DNA from: Prevotella sp. 885
GTDB lineage: Bacteria > Bacteroidota > Bacteroidia > Bacteroidales > Bacteroidaceae
Length of the DNA: 64,000 nucleotides
Reading direction: 5' to 3'
NCBI RefSeq assembly: GCF_002265625.1
Contig: NZ_NOVE01000002.1
Span: 62,001 to 126,000, forward strand
Numbering within the stretch: position 1 is the first letter of the stretch; each line of letters opens with the position of its first letter. This document shows, one piece after another, positions 28,389-38,045 of the stretch. Position numbers and translations under genes: made by a program. The notes beneath the pieces are model-generated. The model did not search any database, was not told the DNA's origin, and worked only from the letters and a program-made list of their open reading frames with translations.

Positions 28389-29507
28389 ATGAGTTATCAA
28401 TCTATCGATTCTTTGCAAAATGTATTGAAAAATGACGTGTTCTCACATACAAAAGACGCAAAAAAAGCTGCAGGTCGAGCCTTGGGCACAATGGTGGAAA
28501 TCATAACCTACTATTTGCTTAGGGAGTGGGGATTGTGTGACTATATTTCAATAGAAAGAGGACTGCCAGAGTTTGGTGATGAAGAAATATGTCACAATGT
28601 GGAGTTTACTCTACACCCTATATTGCAATTATCAAAAATAAAGATGGAGGAGGAATCTCCCCTTACTGCGACAAAGATAATAAAAGCATTGGGAGAAGAT
28701 GTAATGGGGGATTTTTCTCAGAAGAAATCGAATAAACTCATAGATTCAAACAATGTCTTAAGAAATTCGTGTCTATTGGCAGAAAATAATGAAAGCTTGT
28801 TGGTTGCGAATTTACACAAAGAAAGAATCGGAAAGTCTATTCATGTAGCCAAACAGTATCATTCTCCATTTGCAATGGTGGAGTGTAAACGTGTTGGTGT
28901 AGAGGAAGGCTGTAAGAAAGGTCCGCAAACCATAGAGAAAGCCAAACAAGGGGCTTATGTTGCACAGATGACATCTTCTCTACAAAAAATATGGCTTAAC
29001 GGTCAACGTTATGGACTGATATGTGAAGAAGGAACACCACTTATCAAACCTTATGATGAACTTCTATATGAAATTGTAAACAACGACAAACCATTAAAAA
29101 AGTTCACATTATCAATCGGTGTTGTTAGCAACCATGGCAACTGGTTTACAGCTGAAAATAAAAATAAGGAGATGAAAGTTTTAGCAAATTCATATGATTG
29201 GCTTCTATTCTTAACAGATGCAGGTCTTTCTGAATTTGTTACTTCCTTGCTTCTTAAGCCCACCCTAAAATATCAGGTTGTAAAAAAAGCCTTTGCATCC
29301 AGCTATAAAGAAGGAAAAAAGGCTAATGTTTTTACAAAAACAAAAATAAACAAGGATGCACATGATGCACTCTGTGAGTATTTCTCTAAAAACATCAAGA
29401 AAATTGAGGGATGGTTTAATGTCATATCTCCAGAGGGTAATCATATTGACAACCTAAAAACAGCATTGATTAACATGGCAAATAAGAATTGGGAGGAAAT
29501 CTTATGA
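28389..29507 (+). CDS. Putative type II restriction endonuclease
   Basis: 372 residues, no signal peptide. A PD-(D/E)XK-like core is suggested by 'PFAMVECKRVGVEEGCKKGPQTIEKAKQGAYV' (E-x-K at about residues 166-168) preceded by Asp/Glu-rich segments. I cannot place it in a named restriction family. The call rests on this motif and on the overlapping adenine methyltransferase. It begins 15 bp after the sufB stop and would be read from the suf promoter unless it has its own. Base and codon use are clearly more AT-rich than the flanking suf genes, pointing to horizontal gain. Confidence 0.65.
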   Translation: MSYQSIDSLQNVLKNDVFSHTKDAKKAAGRALGTMVEIITYYLLREWGLCDYISIERGLPEFGDEEICHNVEFTLHPILQLSKIKMEEESPLTATKIIKALGEDVMGDFSQKKSNKLIDSNNVLRNSCLLAENNESLLVANLHKERIGKSIHVAKQYHSPFAMVECKRVGVEEGCKKGPQTIEKAKQGAYVAQMTSSLQKIWLNGQRYGLICEEGTPLIKPYDELLYEIVNNDKPLKKFTLSIGVVSNHGNWFTAENKNKEMKVLANSYDWLLFLTDAGLSEFVTSLLLKPTLKYQVVKKAFASSYKEGKKANVFTKTKINKDAHDALCEYFSKNIKKIEGWFNVISPEGNHIDNLKTALINMANKNWEEIL

Positions 29508-30097
29508 CAGCAGGTAGACATGTGAACACATTAAGCCAGTCTTGGGGGACACCACCTAAATATATCAATGCGGTGAAAAGTTTTTGGGGAGGACATATTG
29601 GATTAGATCCATGTTCAAATGAGTATTCTATTGTCAATGCAGACATTGAATTCATGTTGCCAGAAAAAGATGGGTTAAAAGAAGAATGGAACAGCAAAAC
29701 CATATATGTAAATCCTCCATACGGAGCAGATCGCAACCGAGGAACTACCATTAAAGATTGGTTGGCTAAATGTGTTGATGCTCATAAAAAATATGGTTCA
29801 GACATTATAGCTTTAATTCCTGTTGCGCCAAATACAGGACACTGGAAGAAGTTTATCTTTGGACAAGCTGATGCAATATGCTTCTTATATGACACAAGAC
29901 TTCGTTTTCTTGAAAACGGACAAGATACAGGAAAAGGCGCGCCAATGGCATGTTGCCTAATATACTGGGGAAGAGATAGTAATAAATTTATGTCACATTT
30001 CATAGAGTACGGAGCAACCGTAAATATTTCGAATTTACATCAATGTGAAATTGGGGTGGACAAGAAAATCCAAACTTTACAATTTGCTCCATATTAA
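29504..30097 (+). CDS. DNA adenine methyltransferase (phage Dam type)
   Basis: 197 residues from ATG 29504. It resembles the phage-type DNA N6-adenine methyltransferase family: 'SWGTPPKYINAVKSFWGGHIGLDPCSNEYS' at the N-terminus, then the catalytic 'NPPYG' (about residue 70) and 'GAPMACCLIYWG'. The ATG overlaps the endonuclease stop (ATGA) with GGGAGG 8 bp before it, so translation is coupled; an in-frame TTG at 29489 is less likely. It would protect the host from the endonuclease encoded upstream. AT-rich like its partner. Confidence 0.85.
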   Translation: MTAGRHVNTLSQSWGTPPKYINAVKSFWGGHIGLDPCSNEYSIVNADIEFMLPEKDGLKEEWNSKTIYVNPPYGADRNRGTTIKDWLAKCVDAHKKYGSDIIALIPVAPNTGHWKKFIFGQADAICFLYDTRLRFLENGQDTGKGAPMACCLIYWGRDSNKFMSHFIEYGATVNISNLHQCEIGVDKKIQTLQFAPY

Positions 30098-30113
30098 ATA
30101 AAGTAAATAGATT

Positions 30114-30932
30114 ATGTTCAACAACATTCTCTTAACTACTATGCTCTTTGCTGTCCCTATTTCTATGTCCGCCGCCAATGACGAGGAGCCGTCATCACGC
30201 CGTTGGGCTGTCATCGCCGGCATGCACCTCTCTTGTCCGACGACAGCCGTCAATGAGCAGTCTGGTCAGTATGCTGACAAGGCAGCCTCGTTCGGTTCGG
30301 CTGAGGGCAATGTGATGGTGGAGTATTATCTTCGTAATCCTCATTTCTCCGTCGTGGGCGGATATAATGCAGAGACGATGGAATGGTACGGGAGCGACGT
30401 TGACGTCACGATGCACAACATAGCGCTCGGCGCACGTTATTATCCGCTCTCCACGGCTTGCGTCATACAGCCATACGCCGCCCTCATGACCTACACCAAC
30501 GTAGGTCAGAGCAACGATAGGGGCACTATGAGCAGTTCGGGAGGAGGCTACAGCTACGAGCGACGTTACGAGATAAGCTCTCCGCGTGTGAGCGTAGCCC
30601 CAACGGTAGGCTTCGACTGCTACATCTTCTCCTCCTTAGCGTTGGAGTTTCAGTACGGCTTCCCGTTAGCCATCGACGGCAAGACCAATGTCAGCACCAC
30701 ATACGGCGGACAGCAGACCGCATACCGCATGCGCTCAGACATGCACCGCCACAACATACAGATAGGCGTGAAGGCGACGTTCCCCCTCCGCTTCACCACA
30801 GAAGACGGCAACAGTCTCTTCCGCATGATCTATATGGCACTCGGCATATACGACCCTGACGACGATCCCAAACCGGAAACAAAGAAGGAACGCCGCAAGT
30901 CGAGCCTGAACAAGGTGCTCAATTCTTATTAA
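30114..30932 (+). CDS. Outer-membrane beta-barrel protein
   Basis: 272 residues. Signal peptide (MFNNILLTTMLFAVPISMSA), then alternating aromatic/glycine strands of an outer-membrane beta-barrel: 'RRWAVIAGMHLSCP', 'NVMVEYYLRNPHFSVVGGYNA', 'HNIALGARYYPL', 'IQPYAALMTYTNVG', 'LALEFQYGFPLAI' and 'HNIQIGVKATFPLRF'. The tail is polar ('PDDDPKPETKKERRKSS'). Base use is host-like, unlike the two genes before it. It lies 16 bp after the methyltransferase and 121 bp before sufC. Its function is unknown; similar barrels are common in Prevotella. Confidence 0.8.
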   Translation: MFNNILLTTMLFAVPISMSAANDEEPSSRRWAVIAGMHLSCPTTAVNEQSGQYADKAASFGSAEGNVMVEYYLRNPHFSVVGGYNAETMEWYGSDVDVTMHNIALGARYYPLSTACVIQPYAALMTYTNVGQSNDRGTMSSSGGGYSYERRYEISSPRVSVAPTVGFDCYIFSSLALEFQYGFPLAIDGKTNVSTTYGGQQTAYRMRSDMHRHNIQIGVKATFPLRFTTEDGNSLFRMIYMALGIYDPDDDPKPETKKERRKSSLNKVLNSY

Positions 30933-30936
30933 TAGC

Positions 30937-31036
30937 AAGTAGTTAGTAAATAGTCAAGTAGTTAGTAAATAGTATAGAAAGGCTTAAAGAGGCCCAAAAA
31001 GGCTTAGTAAGGCCCAATAAGGCCCAAAGAGGCCCA
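30937..31036. repeat. Two short tandem arrays before sufC
   Basis: First AAGTAGTTAGTAAATAGT twice (30937-30954 and 30956-30973), then an array of AAGGCTTA / AAGGCCCAA / AGAGGCCCA units up to about 31036. The arrays occupy almost the whole gap between the barrel gene and sufC. No promoter was recognised. Confidence 0.7.
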
Positions 31037-31053
31037 GAAAAAACAACCAAGAT

Positions 31054-31808
<755 letters not shown>

Positions 31809-31809
<1 letters not shown>

Positions 31810-33152
31810 TGGCTTCAGAAAAACAATATACCGACCTCTACCGCGAGTGCCGCAATCAGATCTTCGCTCACAGCGCCGACGTCATGAACGCCGTGCGCGA
31901 CGCAGCGTTTGCCGATTTCGAGCGCTTGGGATTCCCGACACGAAAGGTGGAGCGTTACAAATACACCTCCATGGACAAGCTCTTCGAGCCTGACTATGGA
32001 CTGAACATCAACCGCATACAGGTGCCGGTAGACCCGTACAAGGCGTTCCGCTGCGACGTGCCGAACATGAGCACTTCACTTTACTTCATCGTCAACGACG
32101 AGTTTCGCGCTGCCTTGCAGCCCAAGGAGAACCTTCCCGAAGGCATAACCGTGACATCGCTCTCGGAATATGCCAAGGAGCATCCTGAGTTTGTGGCAGA
32201 ACATTACGCCAAGCTGGCTAAGACCGATGAGGACGGCATCACCGCTCTCAACACAATGCTGGCACAGGACGGACTGCTCATTCACGTGGAGAAGAATGTG
32301 GTGGTGGACAGAACGGTGCAGATCATCAACATCCTCCGTTCCGATGTAGACCTCATGGTCAATCGTCGTGTGCTCATCGTGATGGAGCAGGGCGCCAACG
32401 CCAAGTTCCTCTTCTGCGACCATGCAGCCGACGACCACGCTTTCCTCGCCACGCAGGTGATAGAGGCGTATGTCGGACAGAACGCTTCGCTCGAACTCTA
32501 CTGCATGGAGGAGACACACTACAAGAACACACGCGTGTCGAACGTGTACGTGGAGCAGCAGCGCGACTCACGATTCAATCATAATGTCATCACCCTGCAC
32601 AACGGCGTAACACGCAACCGCCTCGACGTGCAGCTCAAGGGTGAGGGTGCCGAGTGCTGGTGCAACGGATGCGTCATTGCAGACAAGTCACAGCACGTAG
32701 ACAACAACACGCTCATTGACCATCAGGTCAGCCATTGCACCAGTCACGAGCTTTATAAGTACGTGCTCGACGATAAGGCTACGGGCGCTTTCGCGGGTCG
32801 CGTGCTTGTGCGCCACGACGCTCAGAAGACCGTCTCAGAGGAGGTCAATCAGAACCTTTGCGCCACGAAGACAGCACGTATGTATACGCAGCCGATGCTC
32901 GAGATTTACGCCGACGACGTGAAGTGTTCGCATGGATCGACGGTAGGTCAGCTCAATGACGCCGCTCTCTTCTACATGCGTCAGCGTGGTATCAGCGAGA
33001 AGGAGGCAAGGCTTCTGCTTGAGTTTGCCTTCATCGGAGAGGTGATAGACAAGATCACCCTTGAGCCGCTGCGCGACCGCCTCCATCATCTCGTGGAGAA
33101 GCGCTTCCGCGGCGAACTGACAAAGTGTGAGGGTTGCAAGCTCTGCAAATAA
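31809..33152 (+). CDS. sufD: Fe-S assembly protein SufD
   Basis: SufB-like partner in SufBC2D, needed for iron uptake into the scaffold. 447 residues. The beta-helix core includes 'QRDSRFNHNVITLHNGVTRNRLDVQLKGEGAECW' and 'DHQVSHCTSHELYKYVLDDKATGAFAGRVLVRHDAQKT'. The C-terminus has 'DDVKCSHGSTVGQLNDAALFYMRQRGISEKEARLLL', the conserved Cys/His region. The C-terminus ends 'KCEGCKLCK', an extra Cys cluster. Confidence 0.96.
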
Positions 33153-33156
33153 ATTG

Positions 33157-33238
33157 AAAATTGAGGATTGAGAGTTGAGAGTTATGATATGTAATGGAAT
33201 CATAACTCTCAACTCCCAACTTTCAACTCTTAACTTAA
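33157..33238. repeat. GAGAGTTGAGAGTT repeat between sufD and sufS
   Basis: GAGTTGAGAGTTATGAT pairs perfectly with ATCATAACTCTCAACTC across a 10-nt loop. Second instance of the tract at 3812-3928. It would form a strong hairpin inside the suf transcript. Confidence 0.75.
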
Positions 33239-33247
33239 TATACGCAA

Positions 33248-34462
33248 ATGTACGATATAAATAAAGTCCGCGCCGACTTCCCGATTCTCTCGCGCACCGT
33301 ATACGACCGTCCGCTTGTCTATCTCGACAACGCCGCCACCACGCAGAAACCGCTTTGCGTGCTCGATGCCATGCGCGACGAATATCTCAACGCCAATGCC
33401 AACGTGCATCGTGGCGTGCACTATCTCTCGCAGCGTGCCACCGACCTTCATGAGGCAGCGCGCGAGACGGTGCGCCGCTTCATCAACGCGCCCAAGACGG
33501 AAGAGATAATCTTCACACGCGGCACGACGGAGAGCATCAATCTGGTGGTGTCGTCGTTCTGCGAGGCTTTCATGGGTGAAGGCGACGAGGTAATCATCTC
33601 TGCGATGGAGCACCACAGCAACATCGTGCCCTGGCAGCTCCAGGCTGCAAAGCGCGGCATAGCTCTGAAGGTCATTCCGATGGACGACAGCGGCAAGCTG
33701 GACATGGAGGCTTACGAGAAGCTCTTCTCTGAAAAGACGCGCATCGTCAGCGTAGCCCACGTCAGCAATACGCTCGGAACGGTAAATCCCGTCAACGACA
33801 TCGTCCGCATTGCCCATGACCATGGCGTGCCCGTCCTCATAGACGGAGCGCAGTCTACGCCCCACTTCGCTGTGGACGTGCAGGCTATGGACTGCGACTT
33901 CTTCGCCTTCTCAGGTCACAAGATATACGGTCCGACCGGCATCGGAGTGCTTTACGGTAAGGAGGAATGGCTTGATCGTATGCCGCCTTATCAGGGTGGA
34001 GGCGAGATGATAGAGAGCGTGAGCTTCGAGAAGACCACCTTCGAGAAGCTGCCGTTCAAGTTTGAGGCTGGCACGCCGGACTACGTGGCAACGCACGGAC
34101 TCGCCGTAGCGCTCGACTATGTCACTGCTCTCGGCATGGACAACATCGCCCGTCACGAACACGAGCTTACCGAATACTGCATGAACCGCATGGCAGAGAT
34201 TCCCGATATGCGCTTCTTCGGCACCTCCGAAGGCAAGGACGCCGTAGTGTCCTTCCTCGTAGGCAACATCCACCATCTTGACATGGGTACGCTTCTCGAC
34301 CGTCTTGGCATCGCCGTCCGCACCGGTCACCACTGCGCCCAGCCCGTAATGGACCGCTTCGGTGTCCCCGGCGTAGTACGTGCCTCCTTCGCCCTATACA
34401 ATACAAAGGACGAAATAGACACTCTCGTGGCAGGCATCAAGCGAGTTAGCCAGATGTTCTAA
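33248..34462 (+). CDS. sufS: Cysteine desulfurase SufS
   Basis: PLP enzyme that takes sulfur from L-cysteine for the SufBCD scaffold. 404 residues, group II type. 'YLDNAATTQKP', 'NVHRGVHYLSQRATD', the PLP lysine in 'SGHKIYGPTGIGVLYG' (about residue 225), 'PYQGGGEMI' and the catalytic Cys in 'RTGHHCAQP' (about residue 362). No sufE is seen nearby. 95 bp separate it from sufD, mostly repeat. Confidence 0.97.
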   Translation: MYDINKVRADFPILSRTVYDRPLVYLDNAATTQKPLCVLDAMRDEYLNANANVHRGVHYLSQRATDLHEAARETVRRFINAPKTEEIIFTRGTTESINLVVSSFCEAFMGEGDEVIISAMEHHSNIVPWQLQAAKRGIALKVIPMDDSGKLDMEAYEKLFSEKTRIVSVAHVSNTLGTVNPVNDIVRIAHDHGVPVLIDGAQSTPHFAVDVQAMDCDFFAFSGHKIYGPTGIGVLYGKEEWLDRMPPYQGGGEMIESVSFEKTTFEKLPFKFEAGTPDYVATHGLAVALDYVTALGMDNIARHEHELTEYCMNRMAEIPDMRFFGTSEGKDAVVSFLVGNIHHLDMGTLLDRLGIAVRTGHHCAQPVMDRFGVPGVVRASFALYNTKDEIDTLVAGIKRVSQMF

Positions 34463-34485
34463 GAATAAAAGAAAGACAGCAAACT

Positions 34486-36045
34486 ATGGCAAAAAAACTA
34501 TATCCGATAGGCATCCAGACGTTCGAACTGATACGTAAGGACAATAACGCTTACGTGGACAAGACGGAGTATGTGTATGACATTACGCATACCAATGGTA
34601 AGTACTTCTTCCTGAGCCGTCCAAGACGTTTCGGCAAGTCACTGCTGCTGTCTACAATGAAGAGTTATTTTGAGGGACGAAAGGATTTGTTTAAAGGTCT
34701 TGCCATAGAAGGATTGGAGAAGGAATGGGCTGAATATCCCGTGATGCTGTTGAGTATGGCAAGCGCTAAACATTTGGATGCTGAAAGTCTGCAGCGATAT
34801 CTTCTTTTCTTATTAAAAGACAATGAGGAGAGGTTTGGGATAGAGTGTGATGCAGCTGAACCCAATCTTAGATTGGCAAACTTGATAAAGAGTGTATGTC
34901 AGAAGACAGGACGTCCCGTTGTTGTGCTGATTGACGAATATGACGCACCGCTTCTTGATGTCGCGCACGACGAATCACGGCTTTCAGACCTCCGCAATGT
35001 GATGCGCAACTTCTACAGTCCGCTTAAGGACTGTGATCCGTATCTGCGTTTTGTGTTTCTCACAGGCATTACCAAGTTCTCGCAGATGAGCATCTTCAGC
35101 GAGCTTAACAATATCGTCAACATCAGTATGCAGGAAAGGTATGCCGGTATCTGCGGCATAACCAAAGACGAACTCCTGACGCAGATGTCTGACGATATAG
35201 ACAGCCTTGCCAGCCAGCTTGCCATTACGAGAGAGGAGACAATAGATCAACTTACGTCCAACTATGACGGCTATCACTTTACGTGGCCGTCGCCGGATGT
35301 ATTCAACCCTTATAGTTTGCTCAGTTGTTTTAGTGAAGGTAAGTTTGGTGCTTATTGGTTTGGAACAGGAACACCGACATATCTCATAGAGAAGATGCGA
35401 CAGTTTGGTACGCTTCCTTCGGCAATGGACCGATTCTATGCGCCAAGCTCGTCCTTTGATGCTCCCACCGAAACAATGACCGACATAACGCCATTGCTCT
35501 ATCAAAGCGGATATGTCACAATTAAGGGCTATGATGAGGATATCGACCTATATACACTTGAGATTCCAAATAAGGAAATAAGGGTAGGGCTATACAAGAG
35601 TTTGCTGCCAAATTATCTTAATACCGGGCAGACTCAAAGTCTGGTGACAATAGCCCATATGGCGGGTATGATAAAACAAGGCGATATGGATGGTGCTTTC
35701 CGCTTGTTGCAGACGTTCCTTGAAAGCGTACCTTATTGTGACAATACAAAGTATGAAGGACATTGGCAGCAGCTAATGTATATTGTCTTTGCCTTGCTTA
35801 CACATTATCGCATAACTGTGGAGCAGCGAACAGCAAAGGGACGCACAGACATTACGCTTGAAACCGCTGACCATATATACATTATGGAACTGAAGTTCGG
35901 CAGCTCTGCTGATGAGGCTCTTGCGCAAATCAAAGACAACCGTTATGCTGAGGCTTTTGCTATGAGAGGAAAGAAGATAGTGAAGGTGGGCATCTGCTTT
36001 GATGTGAATGCGGAGCGAAATATAACAAAATGGATAATTGAATAA
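34486..36045 (+). CDS. AAA-ATPase-like protein with C-terminal PD-(D/E)XK nuclease domain
   Basis: 519 residues of the large Bacteroidota family that joins a predicted AAA-ATPase (N-terminal, 'VDKTEYVYDI', 'FFLSRPRRFGKSLLLSTM' as P-loop near residue 50, 'VVVLIDEYDAPLLD' as Walker B) to a DUF1703-type nuclease domain. The latter shows 'GRTDITLETADHIYIMELKFG' near residues 450-470, the D...ExK core. Roles are not established; the family occurs in many near-identical copies per genome and may be mobile or defence-related. It starts 24 bp after sufS and may be read from the suf operon. Confidence 0.88.
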   Translation: MAKKLYPIGIQTFELIRKDNNAYVDKTEYVYDITHTNGKYFFLSRPRRFGKSLLLSTMKSYFEGRKDLFKGLAIEGLEKEWAEYPVMLLSMASAKHLDAESLQRYLLFLLKDNEERFGIECDAAEPNLRLANLIKSVCQKTGRPVVVLIDEYDAPLLDVAHDESRLSDLRNVMRNFYSPLKDCDPYLRFVFLTGITKFSQMSIFSELNNIVNISMQERYAGICGITKDELLTQMSDDIDSLASQLAITREETIDQLTSNYDGYHFTWPSPDVFNPYSLLSCFSEGKFGAYWFGTGTPTYLIEKMRQFGTLPSAMDRFYAPSSSFDAPTETMTDITPLLYQSGYVTIKGYDEDIDLYTLEIPNKEIRVGLYKSLLPNYLNTGQTQSLVTIAHMAGMIKQGDMDGAFRLLQTFLESVPYCDNTKYEGHWQQLMYIVFALLTHYRITVEQRTAKGRTDITLETADHIYIMELKFGSSADEALAQIKDNRYAEAFAMRGKKIVKVGICFDVNAERNITKWIIE

Positions 36046-36108
36046 GACGTAGTCTTGACGTTCAAGATTCTATATAACAATAATAAGAATATAAAATAAG
36101 AAATAATA

Positions 36109-36936
36109 ATGAAGAAGAACCTGAAACCCCTTTTCGCCTTACTGTTGATGGTCCTTGCAGTAGTTCCGGCTCTCGCGCAGCGCCATTTCTCGATGGACAT
36201 CTGGCAGGCTAAGGCTCCTTATAAGAACGCACATGCCGACACGGCACGCATACATGTATATCTTCCGGACAGCAAGAAGGCTACGGGAAGGGCTGTTGTG
36301 ATTTGTCCGGGTGGCGGTTATGAGCACCTTGCCATGCAGCATGAGGGCTATGACTGGGCGCCGTTCTTCAATAATATGGGCATCGCTGCCATCGTATTGC
36401 AGTACCGTATGCCGGACGGCAATCCTAAAGTGCCCGTCAGCGACGCTGAGGAGGCTATACGCACGGTGCGCCGTAACGCTAAGCAATGGCATATTGATGC
36501 GGACGATTTGGGAATAATGGGATTTTCTGCCGGCGGACATTTGGCTTCTACCATAGCGACACAGGCGAAGCCGGACGCAAGACCGAACTTCCAGATACTT
36601 TTCTATCCGGTCATAACAATGCTGGAGGGATATTGTCATCAAGGTTCGCGCGAAAACCTTCTTGGAAAAAATGCGCATAAGAAAGAGGAACAGAAGTATT
36701 GCTCAGACCTGCAGGTTACACGCGTAACGCCGCCGGCTTGCATTCTGCTTTCTGATGATGACCGCGTGGTGGAGCCGATGAACGGCGTCAACTATTATTC
36801 GGAGCTTTATCGTCATGACGTGCATGGCTCGCTATTTGTCTATCCTTCGGGAGGACACGGTTGGGGAATGATGCCGTCATTCAAGTATCATGTGGAGATG
36901 CTCCTCGACCTGAAGGCTTGGCTCGAGTCGTTCTAA
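36109..36936 (+). CDS. Secreted alpha/beta-hydrolase, esterase type
   Basis: 275 residues. Signal peptide (MKKNLKPLFALLLMVLAVVPALAQ). Alpha/beta-hydrolase core: oxyanion block 'AVVICPGGGYEHLA', nucleophile 'GFSAGGH' (Ser about residue 140), acid in 'LLSDDDRVV' and His in 'SGGHGWG'. This pattern is that of acetyl-xylan-esterase-like and related polysaccharide deacetylases in Bacteroidota, so it may remove acetyl groups from plant glycans in the periplasm. The substrate is inferred. Confidence 0.85.
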   Translation: MKKNLKPLFALLLMVLAVVPALAQRHFSMDIWQAKAPYKNAHADTARIHVYLPDSKKATGRAVVICPGGGYEHLAMQHEGYDWAPFFNNMGIAAIVLQYRMPDGNPKVPVSDAEEAIRTVRRNAKQWHIDADDLGIMGFSAGGHLASTIATQAKPDARPNFQILFYPVITMLEGYCHQGSRENLLGKNAHKKEEQKYCSDLQVTRVTPPACILLSDDDRVVEPMNGVNYYSELYRHDVHGSLFVYPSGGHGWGMMPSFKYHVEMLLDLKAWLESF

Positions 36937-36994
36937 AAAGAGCAATGGAAAGAAAGATTAATGTGAAAAGATTGTTTCAATAATTATTATACAG

Positions 36995-37549
36995 ATGCAT
37001 CCGTTAGAGAAATTCGAGTACTGCCCGAAGTGTGGCAGTCATCATTTTGTAGAGTCTGGAGCTACAAGCAAGAAGTGTGAGAACTGTGGTTTCGAGTATT
37101 TCATGAACGCAAGTTCAGCCAACGTGGCTATCATCAAGAACGCCAAGGGCGAACTGCTCGTAGAACGCCGCAAGAACGAGCCGGCAAAGGGCATGCTTGA
37201 CCTGCCTGGAGGCTTCGCCATGCCGGGCGAGACAGCCGAGGAAGGAGTGCGCCGTGAGGTTCTTGAGGAGACTGGACTTGTGGTAAAGGATGTGAACTAT
37301 CTCTTCTCACTCCCCAATGTCTATCGTTACAGCGGTATGGACATTCACACTCTCGACATGTTCTTTACCTGCGAGGTGGAGGACGAGACCGTGATGAAGG
37401 CGTCTGACGATGCCGCCGAGTGCATGTGGGTGGCTCCCGACGACATCCATACAGAGCAGTTCGGACTGCGTAGCGTGCGCTGGGGTCTCATCACTTACCT
37501 TGAGCGTCAGATAACTCATCGTCCGGAGAATGGTGAGGCGCTGCTATAA
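36995..37549 (+). CDS. Nudix hydrolase with N-terminal zinc ribbon
   Basis: 184 residues. The zinc ribbon 'CPKCGSHHF ... KKCENCGFEYF' (residues about 9-33) precedes a Nudix domain with the full box 'GGFAMPGETAEEGVRREVLEETGL' (about residues 71-94; GX5EX7REUXEEXGU). This layout is shared with NudC-like pyrophosphatases acting on NADH or other nucleoside-diphosphate compounds; the substrate cannot be read from the sequence. Its last 59 bp overlap a convergent minus-strand gene. Confidence 0.92.
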   Translation: MHPLEKFEYCPKCGSHHFVESGATSKKCENCGFEYFMNASSANVAIIKNAKGELLVERRKNEPAKGMLDLPGGFAMPGETAEEGVRREVLEETGLVVKDVNYLFSLPNVYRYSGMDIHTLDMFFTCEVEDETVMKASDDAAECMWVAPDDIHTEQFGLRSVRWGLITYLERQITHRPENGEALL

Positions 37550-37814
37550 CAAGCGTCGCAATGAACCATACAAAGACAGCCACATGTACGAGCAATGACT
37601 CGTACGTGAAGAATGCTGCCATGACGAATGCCACCTGGGCATGCAGATAGCGTAGGGTCTGACGCATAGTCACCTCGCTACCGAGTATGCTGGAATAGTA
37701 TTGCCGTAACCACTCGAATGGAGATGTTACGGCTTTTTTTGTGCTCTTTACCAAGGCACGCAGTGATGTTGTTGCGATAGGGGTTTTGTGCTGAAGGGTG
37801 ATGTTGCTTGCCAT
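37491..37814 (-). CDS. Small membrane protein, 107 aa
   Basis: Not recognised. The N-terminal half is basic and polar ('TSLRALVKSTKKAVTSPFEWLRQYY'), followed by two hydrophobic helices ('AQVAFVMAAFFTYESLLV', 'HVAVFVWFIATLVIAA') and a short acidic tail. A TAATTTTG promoter box 71 bp upstream on the same strand supports a real gene even though the 3' end lies inside the Nudix gene (59-bp tail-to-tail overlap). Confidence 0.65.
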   Translation of the reverse strand: MASNITLQHKTPIATTSLRALVKSTKKAVTSPFEWLRQYYSSILGSEVTMRQTLRYLHAQVAFVMAAFFTYESLLVHVAVFVWFIATLVIAAPHHSPDDELSDAQGK

Positions 37815-37884
37815 AGTCGTATAGTTGTTAGTTAATATTATTGTGAACGTCGATATATAATGTATTTTCTATATCTTTCGCTTG

Positions 37885-37892
37885 CAAAATTA
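37885..37892 (-). promoter_or_regulatory. Promoter -7 box of the 107-aa membrane protein
   Basis: TAATTTTG followed by GCAAGC on the minus strand. Confidence 0.5.
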
Positions 37893-37947
37893 TCGGAATA
37901 TATGGAATCAACATTTCAATCACCATATTTGTTTGTTAATAATAAAA

Positions 37948-37994
37948 AATCCCTGCATCGCAGTTATTGGACGAAACTGCTGATGCAGGGATTT
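37948..37994 (-). terminator. Terminator after the calycin-like gene
   Basis: AAATCCCTGCATC-GCAGTT / AACTGC-T-GATGCAGGGATTT, followed by T-run on the minus strand. Nearly identical to the hairpin at 40479-40525. Confidence 0.85.
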
Positions 37995-38045
37995 CTCTTA
38001 TGTGTTACTGACGGATTGTCAGTTGCTGATTAAAGGCTGTTGTCT

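Noticed and set aside
29489..29503. TTG start for the methyltransferase
   Set aside because: ATG at 29504 has GGGAGG at a fitting distance and overlaps the upstream stop (ATGA).
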